Positions 53,143-62,163 are shown, numbered from the stretch's first letter. The stretch is 64,000 bases of DNA from Neoroseomonas terrae (GCF_018129025.1 NZ_JAAEDI010000004.1:124001-188000), one strand, 5' to 3'. Notes: generated by a model not told the origin, from the sequence alone. Numbers and translations are program-made.

Positions 53143-54114
53143 ATGACCCGCAGCCTCGTCCTCGCCGCCGCGCAGCTCGGCCCCATCCAGAAGGCAGACG
53201 GGCGCGACGTCGCCGTGGGCCGCATCGTGCGGCTGATGGAAAAGGCGCACCGCATGGGCGCGCAGGTGGTGGTCTTCCCGGAACTGGCGCTGACCACCTT
53301 CTTCCCGCGCTGGTACGAGGAGGATATCGCGGTCGCCGACCATTGGTACGAATCCGCGCTGCCCTCCAACGAGACGGCGCCCATCTTCGAGGCGGCGCGG
53401 AAATACGGCATCGCCTTCCACCTCGGCTACGCCGAGAAGACGCCGGACGGGCACCGGTACAACACCGCCGTCTTCGTCAGCCCGAATGGCGAGATCATGC
53501 TGAAGTACCGCAAGGTCCATCTGCCGGGGCACAAGGACTACGACCCGATCCGCAAGGTGCAGCATCTGGAGAAGCGGTATTTCGAGGTCGGGAATCTCGG
53601 CTTCCCCGTGATGCGCGCGCCGGTTGCCGGCCACGACGTGAATGTCGGCATGATGATCTGCAACGACCGCCGCTGGCCGGAATCCTGGCGCGTGATGGGG
53701 CTGCAGCAGGTCGAGCTGGTCATGCTCGGCTACAACACGCCGTCGCTGAACATGGACAATCGCGGCTTCGAGGCGCACCACCTGCGCGTCTTCCACTCGC
53801 ACCTGACGATCCAGGCCGGCTGCTACCAGAATGCCTGCTTCGCGGTGGCGACGGCGAAGGCGGGCACGGAGGACGGGCACGAGCTGTTCGGCCATTCCAT
53901 CATCGTGAACCCGCAGGGTGAGATCATGGCCCAGGCGACCTCCTGGGGTGACGAGCTGATCGTGGCTGATGCCGATCTCGGCATGTGCGAACTCGGCCGC
54001 ACGACGATCTTCAACTTCGAGAAGCATCGACGGCCGGAAGCCTATGGCCGCATCACCGACCAGGTGGGCAGCGAGCCGCCGGCGACATGGTCGCCCCGCC
54101 GCGCAGCGGAGTAG
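53143..54114 (+). CDS. N-carbamoyl-D-amino-acid hydrolase, nitrilase superfamily (copy B)
   Basis: The 323-residue protein has E47 (VVFPELALTTFFP), K124 (KYRKVHLPGHKDYDP) and C173 (MICNDRRWPE), with FNFEKHRRPE near the end. The KVHLPGHKDY form is closer to the Agrobacterium D-carbamoylase as I recall it than copy A is. It is the third gene of the monooxygenase operon, 58 bp after the 66-residue gene. Two paralogues in one region suggest different N-carbamoyl substrates. Confidence 0.92.
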   Translation: MTRSLVLAAAQLGPIQKADGRDVAVGRIVRLMEKAHRMGAQVVVFPELALTTFFPRWYEEDIAVADHWYESALPSNETAPIFEAARKYGIAFHLGYAEKTPDGHRYNTAVFVSPNGEIMLKYRKVHLPGHKDYDPIRKVQHLEKRYFEVGNLGFPVMRAPVAGHDVNVGMMICNDRRWPESWRVMGLQQVELVMLGYNTPSLNMDNRGFEAHHLRVFHSHLTIQAGCYQNACFAVATAKAGTEDGHELFGHSIIVNPQGEIMAQATSWGDELIVADADLGMCELGRTTIFNFEKHRRPEAYGRITDQVGSEPPATWSPRRAAE

Positions 54115-54124
54115 GCCAGCGCGC

Positions 54125-55138
54125 CTAACCCGCCAGCCGATGCAGGCTGTCGCGCAGCGTATTCGGATCGGGGCTGCCGCGGCTGCGCAGCGCCTGATGC
54201 CGTTCGCGCAGCGCGACGAGCACCGCGCGGCCCGCCGCCGGGTCGATCAGCCGGGCCGGCTGGGACGCGGCGTGCCGGGCGCCGATGGCCGCGAGGCCCA
54301 GCGCGACGCGGCGGCCCGGTGCCTCCCGCAGCCGCTGGTCGGCCAGCGGGGAAACGCTCCAGCCATAGGCCTCCGCCAGCCGGTCGAGCGTCGTCGCGCC
54401 CATGACCCGCGTGATCCCCACCTGGCGCAGCGCGGCGACGACATCCTGGGCCCGATCCGATCCCACTTGGTTCAGCAGCGGTCCCAGTGTCGTCGCCTCC
54501 CGGTCCGAGGATGCGATCAGGCTGTCGAGCAGTTCGACGAGCGCCTCGTTCGGTTCGATCAGTCGGCGGCCGGTGCGCGCGCGGCTGATGAGGCCGCCGG
54601 CGAAGCGCACGACGCCGAGCGCACTGCCGCCATAGGGCAGGCTCTCCACCAGTTCGGTGCCGTCGGAGGCATAGCGTTCGATCAGGGTGCGGAGCGCCTC
54701 CGCATCCTCCGACGCGCGGTCCAGCATGGCGTCGAAGGCTTCGGGGTCGCGCCCCGCGGCGACATGGCCGAAGGCGCGATAGCTGTCGCGCAGCCCTTCG
54801 AGCGCTTTCCGGCCCTGGTCCAGCACGAGGCTCGCGGCCGCGAGCCGCGCATCCGCGGCCGCGACCTCCGGCCGCGCACGCAGCGCCTCCACCGTGGTGC
54901 CGCTGGGCGCGGTGAGGGCGGCGCGCAGGAGGAGGAGGTCCCGCGCCCGTTCCACGCGCTGCCGCGCGGCCGAGACATCGTCGATGAGACGCCGCGACGC
55001 GGCCTCGCCGTCCTGCGCCAGGCGCGCTGCCTCCGCCGGCGGCACGCCACAGGCCGACGGTAGGATGGCGAGTGCCGTCAGCGCGACGCGTCGCGGCAGG
55101 CACGGAGTGCGCTTGGTGATGCGATGACCCTGCTGCAT
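54125..55138 (-). CDS. Hypothetical lipoprotein
   Basis: The 337-residue protein has a signal peptide ending in a lipobox-like ILPSACG and a mature part that is largely helical with heptad-like Ala/Leu/Arg spacing (SRRLIDDVSAARQRVERARD). I do not recognise the family. It converges on the DCase B gene. The ATG at 55138 fits the signal peptide; upstream in-frame Met codons would extend it without similarity to a signal sequence. Confidence 0.68.
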   Translation of the reverse strand: MQQGHRITKRTPCLPRRVALTALAILPSACGVPPAEAARLAQDGEAASRRLIDDVSAARQRVERARDLLLLRAALTAPSGTTVEALRARPEVAAADARLAAASLVLDQGRKALEGLRDSYRAFGHVAAGRDPEAFDAMLDRASEDAEALRTLIERYASDGTELVESLPYGGSALGVVRFAGGLISRARTGRRLIEPNEALVELLDSLIASSDREATTLGPLLNQVGSDRAQDVVAALRQVGITRVMGATTLDRLAEAYGWSVSPLADQRLREAPGRRVALGLAAIGARHAASQPARLIDPAAGRAVLVALRERHQALRSRGSPDPNTLRDSLHRLAG

Positions 55139-55238
55139 GAGCCGATTGTGCCGCGCAGCCTCGGCGAGGTCATCGATCGGATGCATCGATGACCAATCCG
55201 TGCTTCGTGCCGGAGCCGGCACGCGTGACGGCGCAGGG

Positions 55239-56360
55239 TCAGGCGCGTTGCAGCAGCGGCACCTCGGCGCCTGCCGCCGGCCGTCGCCCCGCGATGCCGG
55301 CCCGGATGCGATCGAGCGCCGGTCCGTCGGTCAGCACGGGCGCGCAGGCCCTCTGTGCATAGTTGCCGTCCCGGGGTGCGAAGTCCTTGATGAGAGCAAC
55401 GACCGCCGCATTGTCGAAGTTCTGCCGGTTGCCGTCGTCGAGATAGGATTCCGCCGGCGCGCCATTGGCGATGAGCACCGCATGCTCGGCCAGTTCGACG
55501 TGCCAGTAGGTGACGCGCAGCGTGTGGCGTTCCTGCGCGATGCCGTCACTATCCGCCAGGAGCCGAGCAGCCACCAGTCGACCGTCGATCAGCAGCGCAT
55601 GGTCGGGCGAGACGCGCAGGTCGCGGGCGGGAATGCCGTCCCCGAGCGCACCGGCGCGGATGCGGATGGGCGCCACAGCCGCGCGCCGCGGATGCGCGGC
55701 GAGGTTCAGCCGCGAATGCCCAAGCCAGGTAACCGGCATGAAGGCGTTGCGGCCCCCGCGGCTTGCGACGACGAGGTCGCCGATGCGCAGCGCCTCGACC
55801 GGAACTTCGCCCCGGACAGTCATGATGGTGGTGCCCTCGGCGAAGCAGGGCGTGGGCGTGTCGGCTTCCACGATGGCCGCGTCGAGGATGCGGAGCGTTT
55901 CGCCCGTGGCGTTGATCGTAACGATCGTCATCCCGCCATCGATATTGGTCGTGTAGCCGCCCGGTGCGTAGATGACGACCGTGTTGGATCCGTCGCCGCC
56001 GTAGATGGAATCGTCGCCGTCGCCTTCGTTGTAGTAGACGGTGTCGTCGCCCCCTTCGCCATGGACCTGGTCGTCGCCGATGTTGCCGGCGAGCAGGTCA
56101 TTGCCGGCGCCGCCGCGCAACTCGTCATCTCCCTCGCCGCCGATCAGCGTGTCGTTGCCCGCATCGCCCGCGAGATAGTCGTCGCCGGCATCGCCCATCA
56201 GGTTGTCCGCGCCGGCGCCGCCATACAGGAAGTCGCCGCCGTCCTGGCCACGCAACGTGTCGTTGCCGTCGAGCCCGTCCGCTACGTCGGAGAATTCCGT
56301 TCCGACATACGAATCATTCCCGTCGGTCGCCTCAGGCCCCGGCGTCCAGCTTCCTGACAT
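55239..56360 (-). CDS. RTX calcium-binding protein with Hint_2 domain (copy A)
   Basis: The 373-residue protein begins with RTX nonapeptide repeats (GGxGxDxLxG type) over about residues 15-125 that form a calcium-binding parallel beta roll. A C-terminal Hint_2 domain follows: PCFAEGTTIMTVRGEVPVEA with nucleophile C172, and the conserved RVSPDHALLIDG. Hint domains can self-cleave by N-S acyl shift; whether this one does is not visible. No signal peptide, and RTX proteins are usually exported by type I secretion. It has a close paralogue immediately upstream. The ATG 56360 is chosen over TTG 56363. Confidence 0.85.
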   Translation of the reverse strand: MSGSWTPGPEATDGNDSYVGTEFSDVADGLDGNDTLRGQDGGDFLYGGAGADNLMGDAGDDYLAGDAGNDTLIGGEGDDELRGGAGNDLLAGNIGDDQVHGEGGDDTVYYNEGDGDDSIYGGDGSNTVVIYAPGGYTTNIDGGMTIVTINATGETLRILDAAIVEADTPTPCFAEGTTIMTVRGEVPVEALRIGDLVVASRGGRNAFMPVTWLGHSRLNLAAHPRRAAVAPIRIRAGALGDGIPARDLRVSPDHALLIDGRLVAARLLADSDGIAQERHTLRVTYWHVELAEHAVLIANGAPAESYLDDGNRQNFDNAAVVALIKDFAPRDGNYAQRACAPVLTDGPALDRIRAGIAGRRPAAGAEVPLLQRA

Positions 56361-56557
56361 CAACGATCATCCCCTCGCAGAATGTCGCGGATGCTGCGGA
56401 TGGGGCCGGTATGCCGCAACGCCGGTTCGGGTCATGCGCGGTGAAGATCAGGCGAAGATTTGAGGCTTTGCTGCCGCAGGCACGACGGCTCCCGCCGACC
56501 AGGGCGCCTCGTCGACGATGTTCCCGGATCGCGATGCACGCGATCCGGGAGATGGGA

Positions 56558-57616
56558 TCAGGCGCGCTGCCTGAGGGCATGTGCCGTCGACACCCGCGCC
56601 GCGATGGCGGCCCGGATGCGGTCGAGCGCGGGACCTTCGGTCAGCAGCGGTGCACAGGCGCGTTCGGCGTAGCTGCCGTCCCGGTGGGAGAAGTCCTTGA
56701 TCAACGCGACGACGTCGCCGTTGTCGAAGCTCTGCCGGTTGCCGTCGTCGAGATAGGATTCCGCCGGTACGCCGTTCGCGATGAGCACGGCATGCTCCTC
56801 GAGCTCCACATGCCAGTAGGTGACATGCGGCGTGTGGCGTTCCTGCGTGATGGTCTCATCGTTCACCAGAAGATGCGCCGGGACCAGGTTGCCGTCGATG
56901 AACAGCGCATGCTCCGGGGAGACGCGCAGGTCGCGGGCAGGCGCCCCGTCTCCCAGCGCCTCGGCGCCGATGCGGATCGGCGCGACGGCCGCGCGGCGCG
57001 GATGGGCGGCGAGGTCCACCCGCGAATGGCCGATCCAGGTGATCGGCATGAAGACGCTGCGGCCCTTGTTGCAGGCGACGGCCAGATCTCCGATGCGCAG
57101 AGCCTCGACCGCGACCTCCCCGCGGGCTGTCATGATCCTGGTGCCTTCGGCGAAGCAGGGGAGGGGCGTGGAGGATTCGACGATCTTCGCGCCGCTGACA
57201 TAGAGGTGGTCGCCGCCTTCCTTGAAGTCGACCCGCGTGAAGATGCCATCCGTCGAGGTGGTGTAGCCGCCGGGCGCATAGACCAGCACCTGGTCCTTGC
57301 CGACCCCGCCGAAGATCGTGTCGTCCCCGTCACCCTGATTGTAGAAGAAGGTGTCGTCGCCGCTGCCGCCGACCAGCAGGTCGTTGCCGGTACCGCCGCT
57401 GAGCACGTCGTCGCCGCGGCCGCCGATCAGGACGTCGTCGCCGGTGCCGCCCAGCAGGCTGTCATCTCCGTCGCCGCCATAGAGCAGATCCGAGGCGCCC
57501 TCGCCTAGCAGCGTGTCGTTGCCGCCCTCGCCATCCGCGACATTCCAACTGTTGGAGCCGGTGTAGGAATCGTCCCCATCCGTGGGGCCGGGGCCGGGCG
57601 TCCAATTTCCTGTCAT
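56558..57616 (-). CDS. RTX calcium-binding protein with Hint_2 domain (copy B)
   Basis: The 352-residue protein has the same layout as copy A: opening MTGNWTPGPGPTDG, RTX repeats over about residues 12-105, and the Hint_2 domain beginning at PCFAEGTRIMTARG with C154 and ending in RVSPEHALFIDG. About 60-70% of C-terminal residues agree by eye. It is likely a tandem duplication. The ATG at 57616 matches the paralogue start; AAAGG lies 12 nt upstream. It sits next to an AT-rich intergenic region that likely contains the promoter. Confidence 0.87.
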   Translation of the reverse strand: MTGNWTPGPGPTDGDDSYTGSNSWNVADGEGGNDTLLGEGASDLLYGGDGDDSLLGGTGDDVLIGGRGDDVLSGGTGNDLLVGGSGDDTFFYNQGDGDDTIFGGVGKDQVLVYAPGGYTTSTDGIFTRVDFKEGGDHLYVSGAKIVESSTPLPCFAEGTRIMTARGEVAVEALRIGDLAVACNKGRSVFMPITWIGHSRVDLAAHPRRAAVAPIRIGAEALGDGAPARDLRVSPEHALFIDGNLVPAHLLVNDETITQERHTPHVTYWHVELEEHAVLIANGVPAESYLDDGNRQSFDNGDVVALIKDFSHRDGSYAERACAPLLTEGPALDRIRAAIAARVSTAHALRQRA

Positions 57617-58012
57617 GCGGCGGGTCATCCTTTCGATTGAAGTTCTCGGAAGCGTCTTCGTCTGCTTCCGATCCAGTTTCGACGTGGAAAAGCTGCGGAT
57701 TAACGCCGGAAGTCGCAATACAGACTGGCTGAATTTGCAATCAACTTACTGAAAAGCGATAATAAAATAGTGATCAGACGAGTGGATATTGGTCGGATTT
57801 ACCAGCGTATTTGTTGATTGTGGCGCCAATATACACGGCATGGGGGCGCGGAAATATTACTGAAGTCTTGATAATAGAGTTCAGGGGGAGATCGCTATTG
57901 ATGGTCGTGAAACTCTCTCGCGATGCAAGTTCAAGGCGATCGAACCCGATGGTTCACGCGCCGCCGCAGGGCGGCCTTCGCGCCATCCCGACGAGCAGGT
58001 AAGATCGGCGCC
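57617..58012. other. AT-rich intergenic region
   Basis: This 396 bp gap between divergent genes is markedly lower in GC than the surroundings, particularly 57690-57900, with AT-rich runs such as GCGATAATAAAATAG. No gene is supported. It holds the likely promoter of copy B of the RTX-Hint pair and of the small lipoprotein. Confidence 0.6.
57715..57744 (-). promoter_or_regulatory. Candidate sigma-70-like promoter for the RTX-Hint genes
   Basis: On the minus strand TTGATT (57744-57739) and TATTGC (57720-57715) are 18 nt apart, within the AT-rich region and about 100 bp upstream of the copy B start. The match to a consensus is only fair. Confidence 0.3.
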
Positions 58013-58339
58013 ATGAACGCCCGCATGACACCCCTCGCACGTCGCCTTCTGGTGACGGCCGTGCTCCTGGCCGGCGCCTGCGAACAGCGCCCGCCCGTCC
58101 CCATCACCTATGTGCCCCAAGGGCCGGCCGTCGCCGGGGGTGCGACGCCGGCGGAACAGGACTCACGCCGGCTGAACCGCGTCATGCAGCGTGACGAGCG
58201 TGCGGATCGAGCCGCGGATGCGGATCCCTATGCGGCCGCCATGGCGGGCACGCCCACGCCCTCGACCCAACTCGAGGTCGGCGGCAACGAGCCGGAATCG
58301 GACGTCCCGCAGATTTCCATCCCCTTCAGCGGGATCTGA
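58013..58339 (+). CDS. Small lipoprotein (twin A)
   Basis: The 108-residue protein has a lipoprotein signal (RRLLVTAVLLAGAC). The mature part is Pro/Ala-rich with TPAEQDSRRLNRVMQ. That segment is mirrored by TPEEQAARRLQRALG in the 93-residue protein on the other side of the ABC exporter, so the two form a related pair. Function is unknown. A likely terminator follows 10 bp after the stop. Confidence 0.75.
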   Translation: MNARMTPLARRLLVTAVLLAGACEQRPPVPITYVPQGPAVAGGATPAEQDSRRLNRVMQRDERADRAADADPYAAAMAGTPTPSTQLEVGGNEPESDVPQISIPFSGI

Positions 58340-58349
58340 GAGACCCTTC

Positions 58350-58375
58350 GGAAACGCGCCTCGCGGCGCCTTTCC
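58350..58375 (+). terminator. Terminator-like hairpin after the small lipoprotein
   Basis: Stem GGAAACGCGCC with GGCGCCTTTCC, one mismatch, and a 4 nt TCGC loop. It starts 10 bp after the stop codon and no long U-tract follows. Confidence 0.55.
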
Positions 58376-58517
58376 GTGTCCGGCGCCGAACCGCATCGCC
58401 ACCCGGCCAACCCCTGTCAGGCGAGGGTGCCGGCGCTTCCAAACACCGTTTGAATGGACCCCGCATTCGCCGAACGGACCGCACCACGGGGCAGGTGCCG
58501 ATCCGACGGCGAATGCT

Positions 58518-60305
58518 TCAGACCACGTCGGCGAGGCCCTCCGCCTGGCGGCGGAACAGGCCGGCGTAGATACCCTCCGGCCGTGCCAGCAGCGCGGCAT
58601 GGCTGCCTTCCTCCGCCACGCGGCCACGGTCGAAGACCAGAATGCGGTCCATCGCGCGCACCGTGGACAGCCGGTGCGCGATCACCAGCGCGGTGCGGCC
58701 CTTCAGCAACCGCTCCATCGCGTCCTGGATCATCGCCTCGCTTTCGGAATCGAGCGCCGCCGTCGCCTCGTCCAGAACCAGGATCGGCGCATCGGCCAGG
58801 AAGGCGCGGGCCAGGGCGATGCGCTGGCGCTCGCCGCCCGACAGCTTCACCCCGCGCTCGCCGACCAGCGTGTGCATGCCGCGCGGCAGCCGGGCGATGA
58901 AGCCGTCGGCATGCGCCAGGCTCGCGGCGCGCAGGATCTCAGCCTCGGACGCACCCGGGCGGCCATAGGCGATGTTCTCCGCGATCGAGCGGTGGAACAG
59001 TACCGGTTCCTGCGCGACGACCGCGATCGAGCGGCGCAGGCTTGCCTGAGTCACGCCGGCAATGTCCCGCCCGTCGATGGTGATGCGCCCCTCGGTCGGG
59101 TCGTGCAGGCGCTGCAGCAGCTTCACCAGCGTGGATTTGCCCGACCCCGAATGGCCGACCAGCCCGATGCGCTCGCCACCGGCGATGCGGATGTCGAGGT
59201 CGCGATAGAGCGGCGTGACGTGGCCGCCATAGCGGAAGCCGACATGCTCGAACCGGATGGCGCCTTCGGTCGCGCGCAGCGGTGCGGCACCCGGCGCGTC
59301 GGCGATCGCCGGGCGCGTGGCTTCCAGCGCGACCGCGTCCTCCAGCTCGTTCACGCTGCGCTGGAGGTTGCTGATGTGATAGCCGACATCGCGCAGATAG
59401 CCCTGCACCACCAGGTACATGGTCAGTGCCGCCACCACGTCGCCGGGCGTCGCGTGCCCCAGGTGCCACAGCAGCAGCGCTGCGCCGATCACGGCGCCGC
59501 GCAGCAGCAGCAGCATCGCATCCTGCGCCGCATTCGCCGCGGTGCCGCGCAGCCAGGCGCGTTCGGTCCGCTGCCGCCAGCGCCGCAGCAGCCCGCCGAG
59601 CAGCGCATCCTCCCGCGGTTCCGCCGCGAAGGACTTCACCACGGCGTTGGCGCCGATCGAATCCGACAGCGCGCCGCCGAGCCGGCTGTCCCAGCGGTTG
59701 GACAGCCGCGAGGCCGGTGCGACCCACAGGATCGACAGCCCCGCCGTCAGCCCGATATGCGCGAAGGCACCGAGCAGCACCACGAGGCCGAGCCAGGGCG
59801 ACAGCGTGGCCAGCATTCCCGCCGCGGCGACCAGCACGACGAAGGAGGGCAGCAGCGCGATCAGCACGGTGTCGTTCAGCAGGTCGATCGCCCACATGCC
59901 GCGCGAGATCTTGCGCACGGTGGACCCCGCGAAGGTCTCCGCATGCCAGTCAGCCGAGAGGCGCTGCACGCGCGCAAAGGTGTCGTGCGCGAGGCCGGTC
60001 ATGTTGCCGAGCGTCAGGCGGATCACCGCGCGGATGCCGCCATAGCGCAGGGCCGCCATCCCGGCGCCGAGCGCCACCATGCCGGCGAGCAGCCACATCG
60101 ACCTGCCGAACGCATCGGGCGCGCCGGTGCTGACGGCATCCGTCAGCCGTCCGGCGAGCAGCGGCATCGCGACATCGCACAGCACGGCCGCGAGCATCAG
60201 CGCGACGCAGAGCGGGGCGGTCATGCCCTCCCGCCGCCAACGGGCCAGGATGAAACGCAAGGCGGCGCGGAACGGGTCCGCCTGCCCGGAATCAGGATTT
60301 GCCAT
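58518..60305 (-). CDS. ABC exporter, fused membrane and ATPase domains (MsbA-like)
   Basis: The 595-residue half transporter has six predicted helices (about residues 30-310) and an ATPase domain with Walker A GHSGSGKST, signature LSGGERQR and Walker B ILVLDEATAALD. It works as a homodimer or a heterodimer. There is no C39 peptidase domain, and no membrane-fusion or TolC gene is nearby, so it is more likely a lipid or metabolite exporter than a type I protein secretion ATPase. It is flanked by two related small lipoprotein genes on the opposite strand. Confidence 0.9.
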   Translation of the reverse strand: MANPDSGQADPFRAALRFILARWRREGMTAPLCVALMLAAVLCDVAMPLLAGRLTDAVSTGAPDAFGRSMWLLAGMVALGAGMAALRYGGIRAVIRLTLGNMTGLAHDTFARVQRLSADWHAETFAGSTVRKISRGMWAIDLLNDTVLIALLPSFVVLVAAAGMLATLSPWLGLVVLLGAFAHIGLTAGLSILWVAPASRLSNRWDSRLGGALSDSIGANAVVKSFAAEPREDALLGGLLRRWRQRTERAWLRGTAANAAQDAMLLLLRGAVIGAALLLWHLGHATPGDVVAALTMYLVVQGYLRDVGYHISNLQRSVNELEDAVALEATRPAIADAPGAAPLRATEGAIRFEHVGFRYGGHVTPLYRDLDIRIAGGERIGLVGHSGSGKSTLVKLLQRLHDPTEGRITIDGRDIAGVTQASLRRSIAVVAQEPVLFHRSIAENIAYGRPGASEAEILRAASLAHADGFIARLPRGMHTLVGERGVKLSGGERQRIALARAFLADAPILVLDEATAALDSESEAMIQDAMERLLKGRTALVIAHRLSTVRAMDRILVFDRGRVAEEGSHAALLARPEGIYAGLFRRQAEGLADVV

Positions 60306-60600
60306 GGTCAGGGCACGGCCGAGGCCGTGTCTCTTTCAATCAGGGGGAATGGAAGGAAGGGCACCGGCAAGGAAGCCGGGCAGGGCGGCGCTCGTGCCTA
60401 GGCGAGCCGCGGAGCGTCGGGCGGGCGATGGGAATTCATCCGACACTCCTTTCCTTCAAGGTTGAACCGTAGCGTGGACACAGACATAGACAGGCGTCCG
60501 GCCGCCGCCAAGGCACGAGCATGTTACACCATCGATACCCTTCGCCGCAACGTCGCAGCGCGCTAATGTCCTCTGACGCCGATCGACGAGAAGGATGCCC

Positions 60601-60882
60601 ATGCACCGCACCACCTTGATGGCCCTCCTGCTCGCGACCGCCTGCGCCGAGCCGCCGCCGGCGCGAATTGTTGCCCCGAGCGCGCCGCTGCCGGCGCCGG
60701 TGCCGATCGGAACGCCGGAGGAGCAGGCCGCCCGCCGGCTGCAGCGTGCGCTGGGCCAGAGCGGGCAGGGCGACCCCGCGCGCCAGACCGGCGAACCGCG
60801 CCAAGCGCCGTTCGACATCGGCGGGCAGGGACAGGGGCCCGTCATGCCGGATCAGGTATCGCCGGCGTTTCGCGGGCTGTAG
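60601..60882 (+). CDS. Small lipoprotein (twin B)
   Basis: The 93-residue protein has a very short lipoprotein signal (MHRTTLMALLLATACAE) and a Pro-rich mature part with VPIGTPEEQAARRLQRALG and a Gly/Gln-rich tail. The ATG at 60601 is chosen because GAGAAGG lies 7 nt upstream; the ATG at 60595 is too close to it. It resembles the small lipoprotein at 58013. Confidence 0.72.
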   Translation: MHRTTLMALLLATACAEPPPARIVAPSAPLPAPVPIGTPEEQAARRLQRALGQSGQGDPARQTGEPRQAPFDIGGQGQGPVMPDQVSPAFRGL

Positions 60883-60901
60883 CGGCGTCCGGCCGCCGGC
60901 G

Positions 60902-61579
60902 CTACTCGGCGGCGAGCCGCATCCGGCCGCCGCGTGCGGCCACGACCGCGAGCAGTGCCTGCGATACCGCCGCCTGGCACGGTTCGATCACCGGCACGCC
61001 GCAGGCCTCCTCGGCGAAGTCCCGGTGTCCCGCCATGCCGGCGCAGCCGAGGATCACCGCCTCCGCGCCCATCGCCACGAGCTCTTTCGCGGCCTCGGCC
61101 AGCCGGGCGCGCGGCGCGACCGGGTCGGTCAGCACTTCCATGTCGAGGTTGAGCGGCATGGTGCCGGCAAGGCGATCATCCACCCCCATCGCCTGCAAGG
61201 CCCGGCGCTGGCGCGGCTTCGACTTGTCGGTGAAGGCGATGATCCCGAAGCGTTCCCCGCGCATCATCGCCGCCGCGACGGCGCAGCGCAGCGGGCCGAA
61301 GACCGGCCTGTCGGTCACGGTGCGGACGGCTTCGAGCCCGGGGTCGGAGACGCAGCCGATGATGTAGGCGTCGGCCGCCTCGCGCTCGACGGTGCGGCAG
61401 AGCGGCTCGGCAATGCCGTACCAGTCGCGCCAGGTGACGATGGCGGGCGGTCCTTCCTCCAGCCGGATCACGTCCAGCCGTGGCAGGCCGGGCGCGGCGA
61501 AGGGCGCGATTGCGGCGGCGATCCCGTCCGTGCAGGACAGGCTCGAATTCGGATTGATCACCAGGATGCGTTCGGCCAT
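60902..61579 (-). CDS. Asp/Glu/hydantoin racemase family protein
   Basis: The 225-residue protein has LVINPNSSLSCTDGI, C76 in IIGCVSDPGLEAV and C179 in ILGCAGMAG, the two Cys that act as acid and base in the hydantoin and aspartate/glutamate racemases of this fold. The GCxxDPGL form matches hydantoin racemases rather than Asp racemase. It could racemise 5-substituted hydantoins for the D-specific ureide enzymes 10 kb upstream, but it is not in the same operon. Confidence 0.85.
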   Translation of the reverse strand: MAERILVINPNSSLSCTDGIAAAIAPFAAPGLPRLDVIRLEEGPPAIVTWRDWYGIAEPLCRTVEREAADAYIIGCVSDPGLEAVRTVTDRPVFGPLRCAVAAAMMRGERFGIIAFTDKSKPRQRRALQAMGVDDRLAGTMPLNLDMEVLTDPVAPRARLAEAAKELVAMGAEAVILGCAGMAGHRDFAEEACGVPVIEPCQAAVSQALLAVVAARGGRMRLAAE

Positions 61580-61713
61580 CCGCCATCCTCGCGCCGGTCG
61601 CATGCCTGGTTCAAGCCCTGTCCTGGCCCTAGATGCTTGAATGACGGTCGCCGGGCGTGCATCATGCTGCAACGCACAATGGGCGCCGCCAGAGCCCCGC
61701 GAAAGGAACGCCA

Positions 61714-62163
61714 ATGCCCTGGGACTCGCAGCCCGCCAGCCCCGCGGAAGCATCGGTCCGGCTGCCCGTCGGGACGATGCTGGTGCGCGGGGCCATGGGA
61801 CGCTGCCCGGTCTGCGGCCGGGGCCGGCTGTTCAACGGCTATCTGCGTCTGGCCGACGAATGCTCGAACTGCCACGAGCCGCTGGGCCGCATCCGCGCCG
61901 ATGATGCGCCGCCCTACTTCACCATCCTGATCGTCGGACATGTGCTGGTGCCCTTCGTCTTCATGGCGGAGAAGGCGTGGTACCCGCCGATGTGGCTGCA
62001 CATGGCGCTCTGGCTGCCGCTCTTCGCGGTTCTCAGCGCGCTGTTCCTGCGGCCGATCAAGGGTGCGGTGGTGGCCTGGATGCTGCGGCTCGGCCTGACG
62101 GGCACCGAACACGGGGCGCCGATCATGCCGGCCCCGCCGCGAGAGGGCTCGCCGGATGCCTGA
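61714..62163 (+). CDS. DUF983-family zinc-ribbon membrane protein
   Basis: The 149-residue protein has a zinc ribbon with CPVCGRGRLF and CSNCHEPLG, then two predicted helices (FTILIVGHVLVPFVFMAE and LHMALWLPLFAVLSALFL). This matches the DUF983 family of alphaproteobacteria, of unknown function. AAAGGA lies 5-10 nt before the ATG. The 3' end overlaps the start of the UPF0262 gene by 8 bp. Confidence 0.87.
   Translation: MPWDSQPASPAEASVRLPVGTMLVRGAMGRCPVCGRGRLFNGYLRLADECSNCHEPLGRIRADDAPPYFTILIVGHVLVPFVFMAEKAWYPPMWLHMALWLPLFAVLSALFLRPIKGAVVAWMLRLGLTGTEHGAPIMPAPPREGSPDA

Noticed and set aside
58518-60305. Type I secretion ATPase for the RTX-Hint proteins
   Set aside because: No membrane-fusion or TolC partner nearby, no C39 domain, and the transmembrane region looks MsbA-like.
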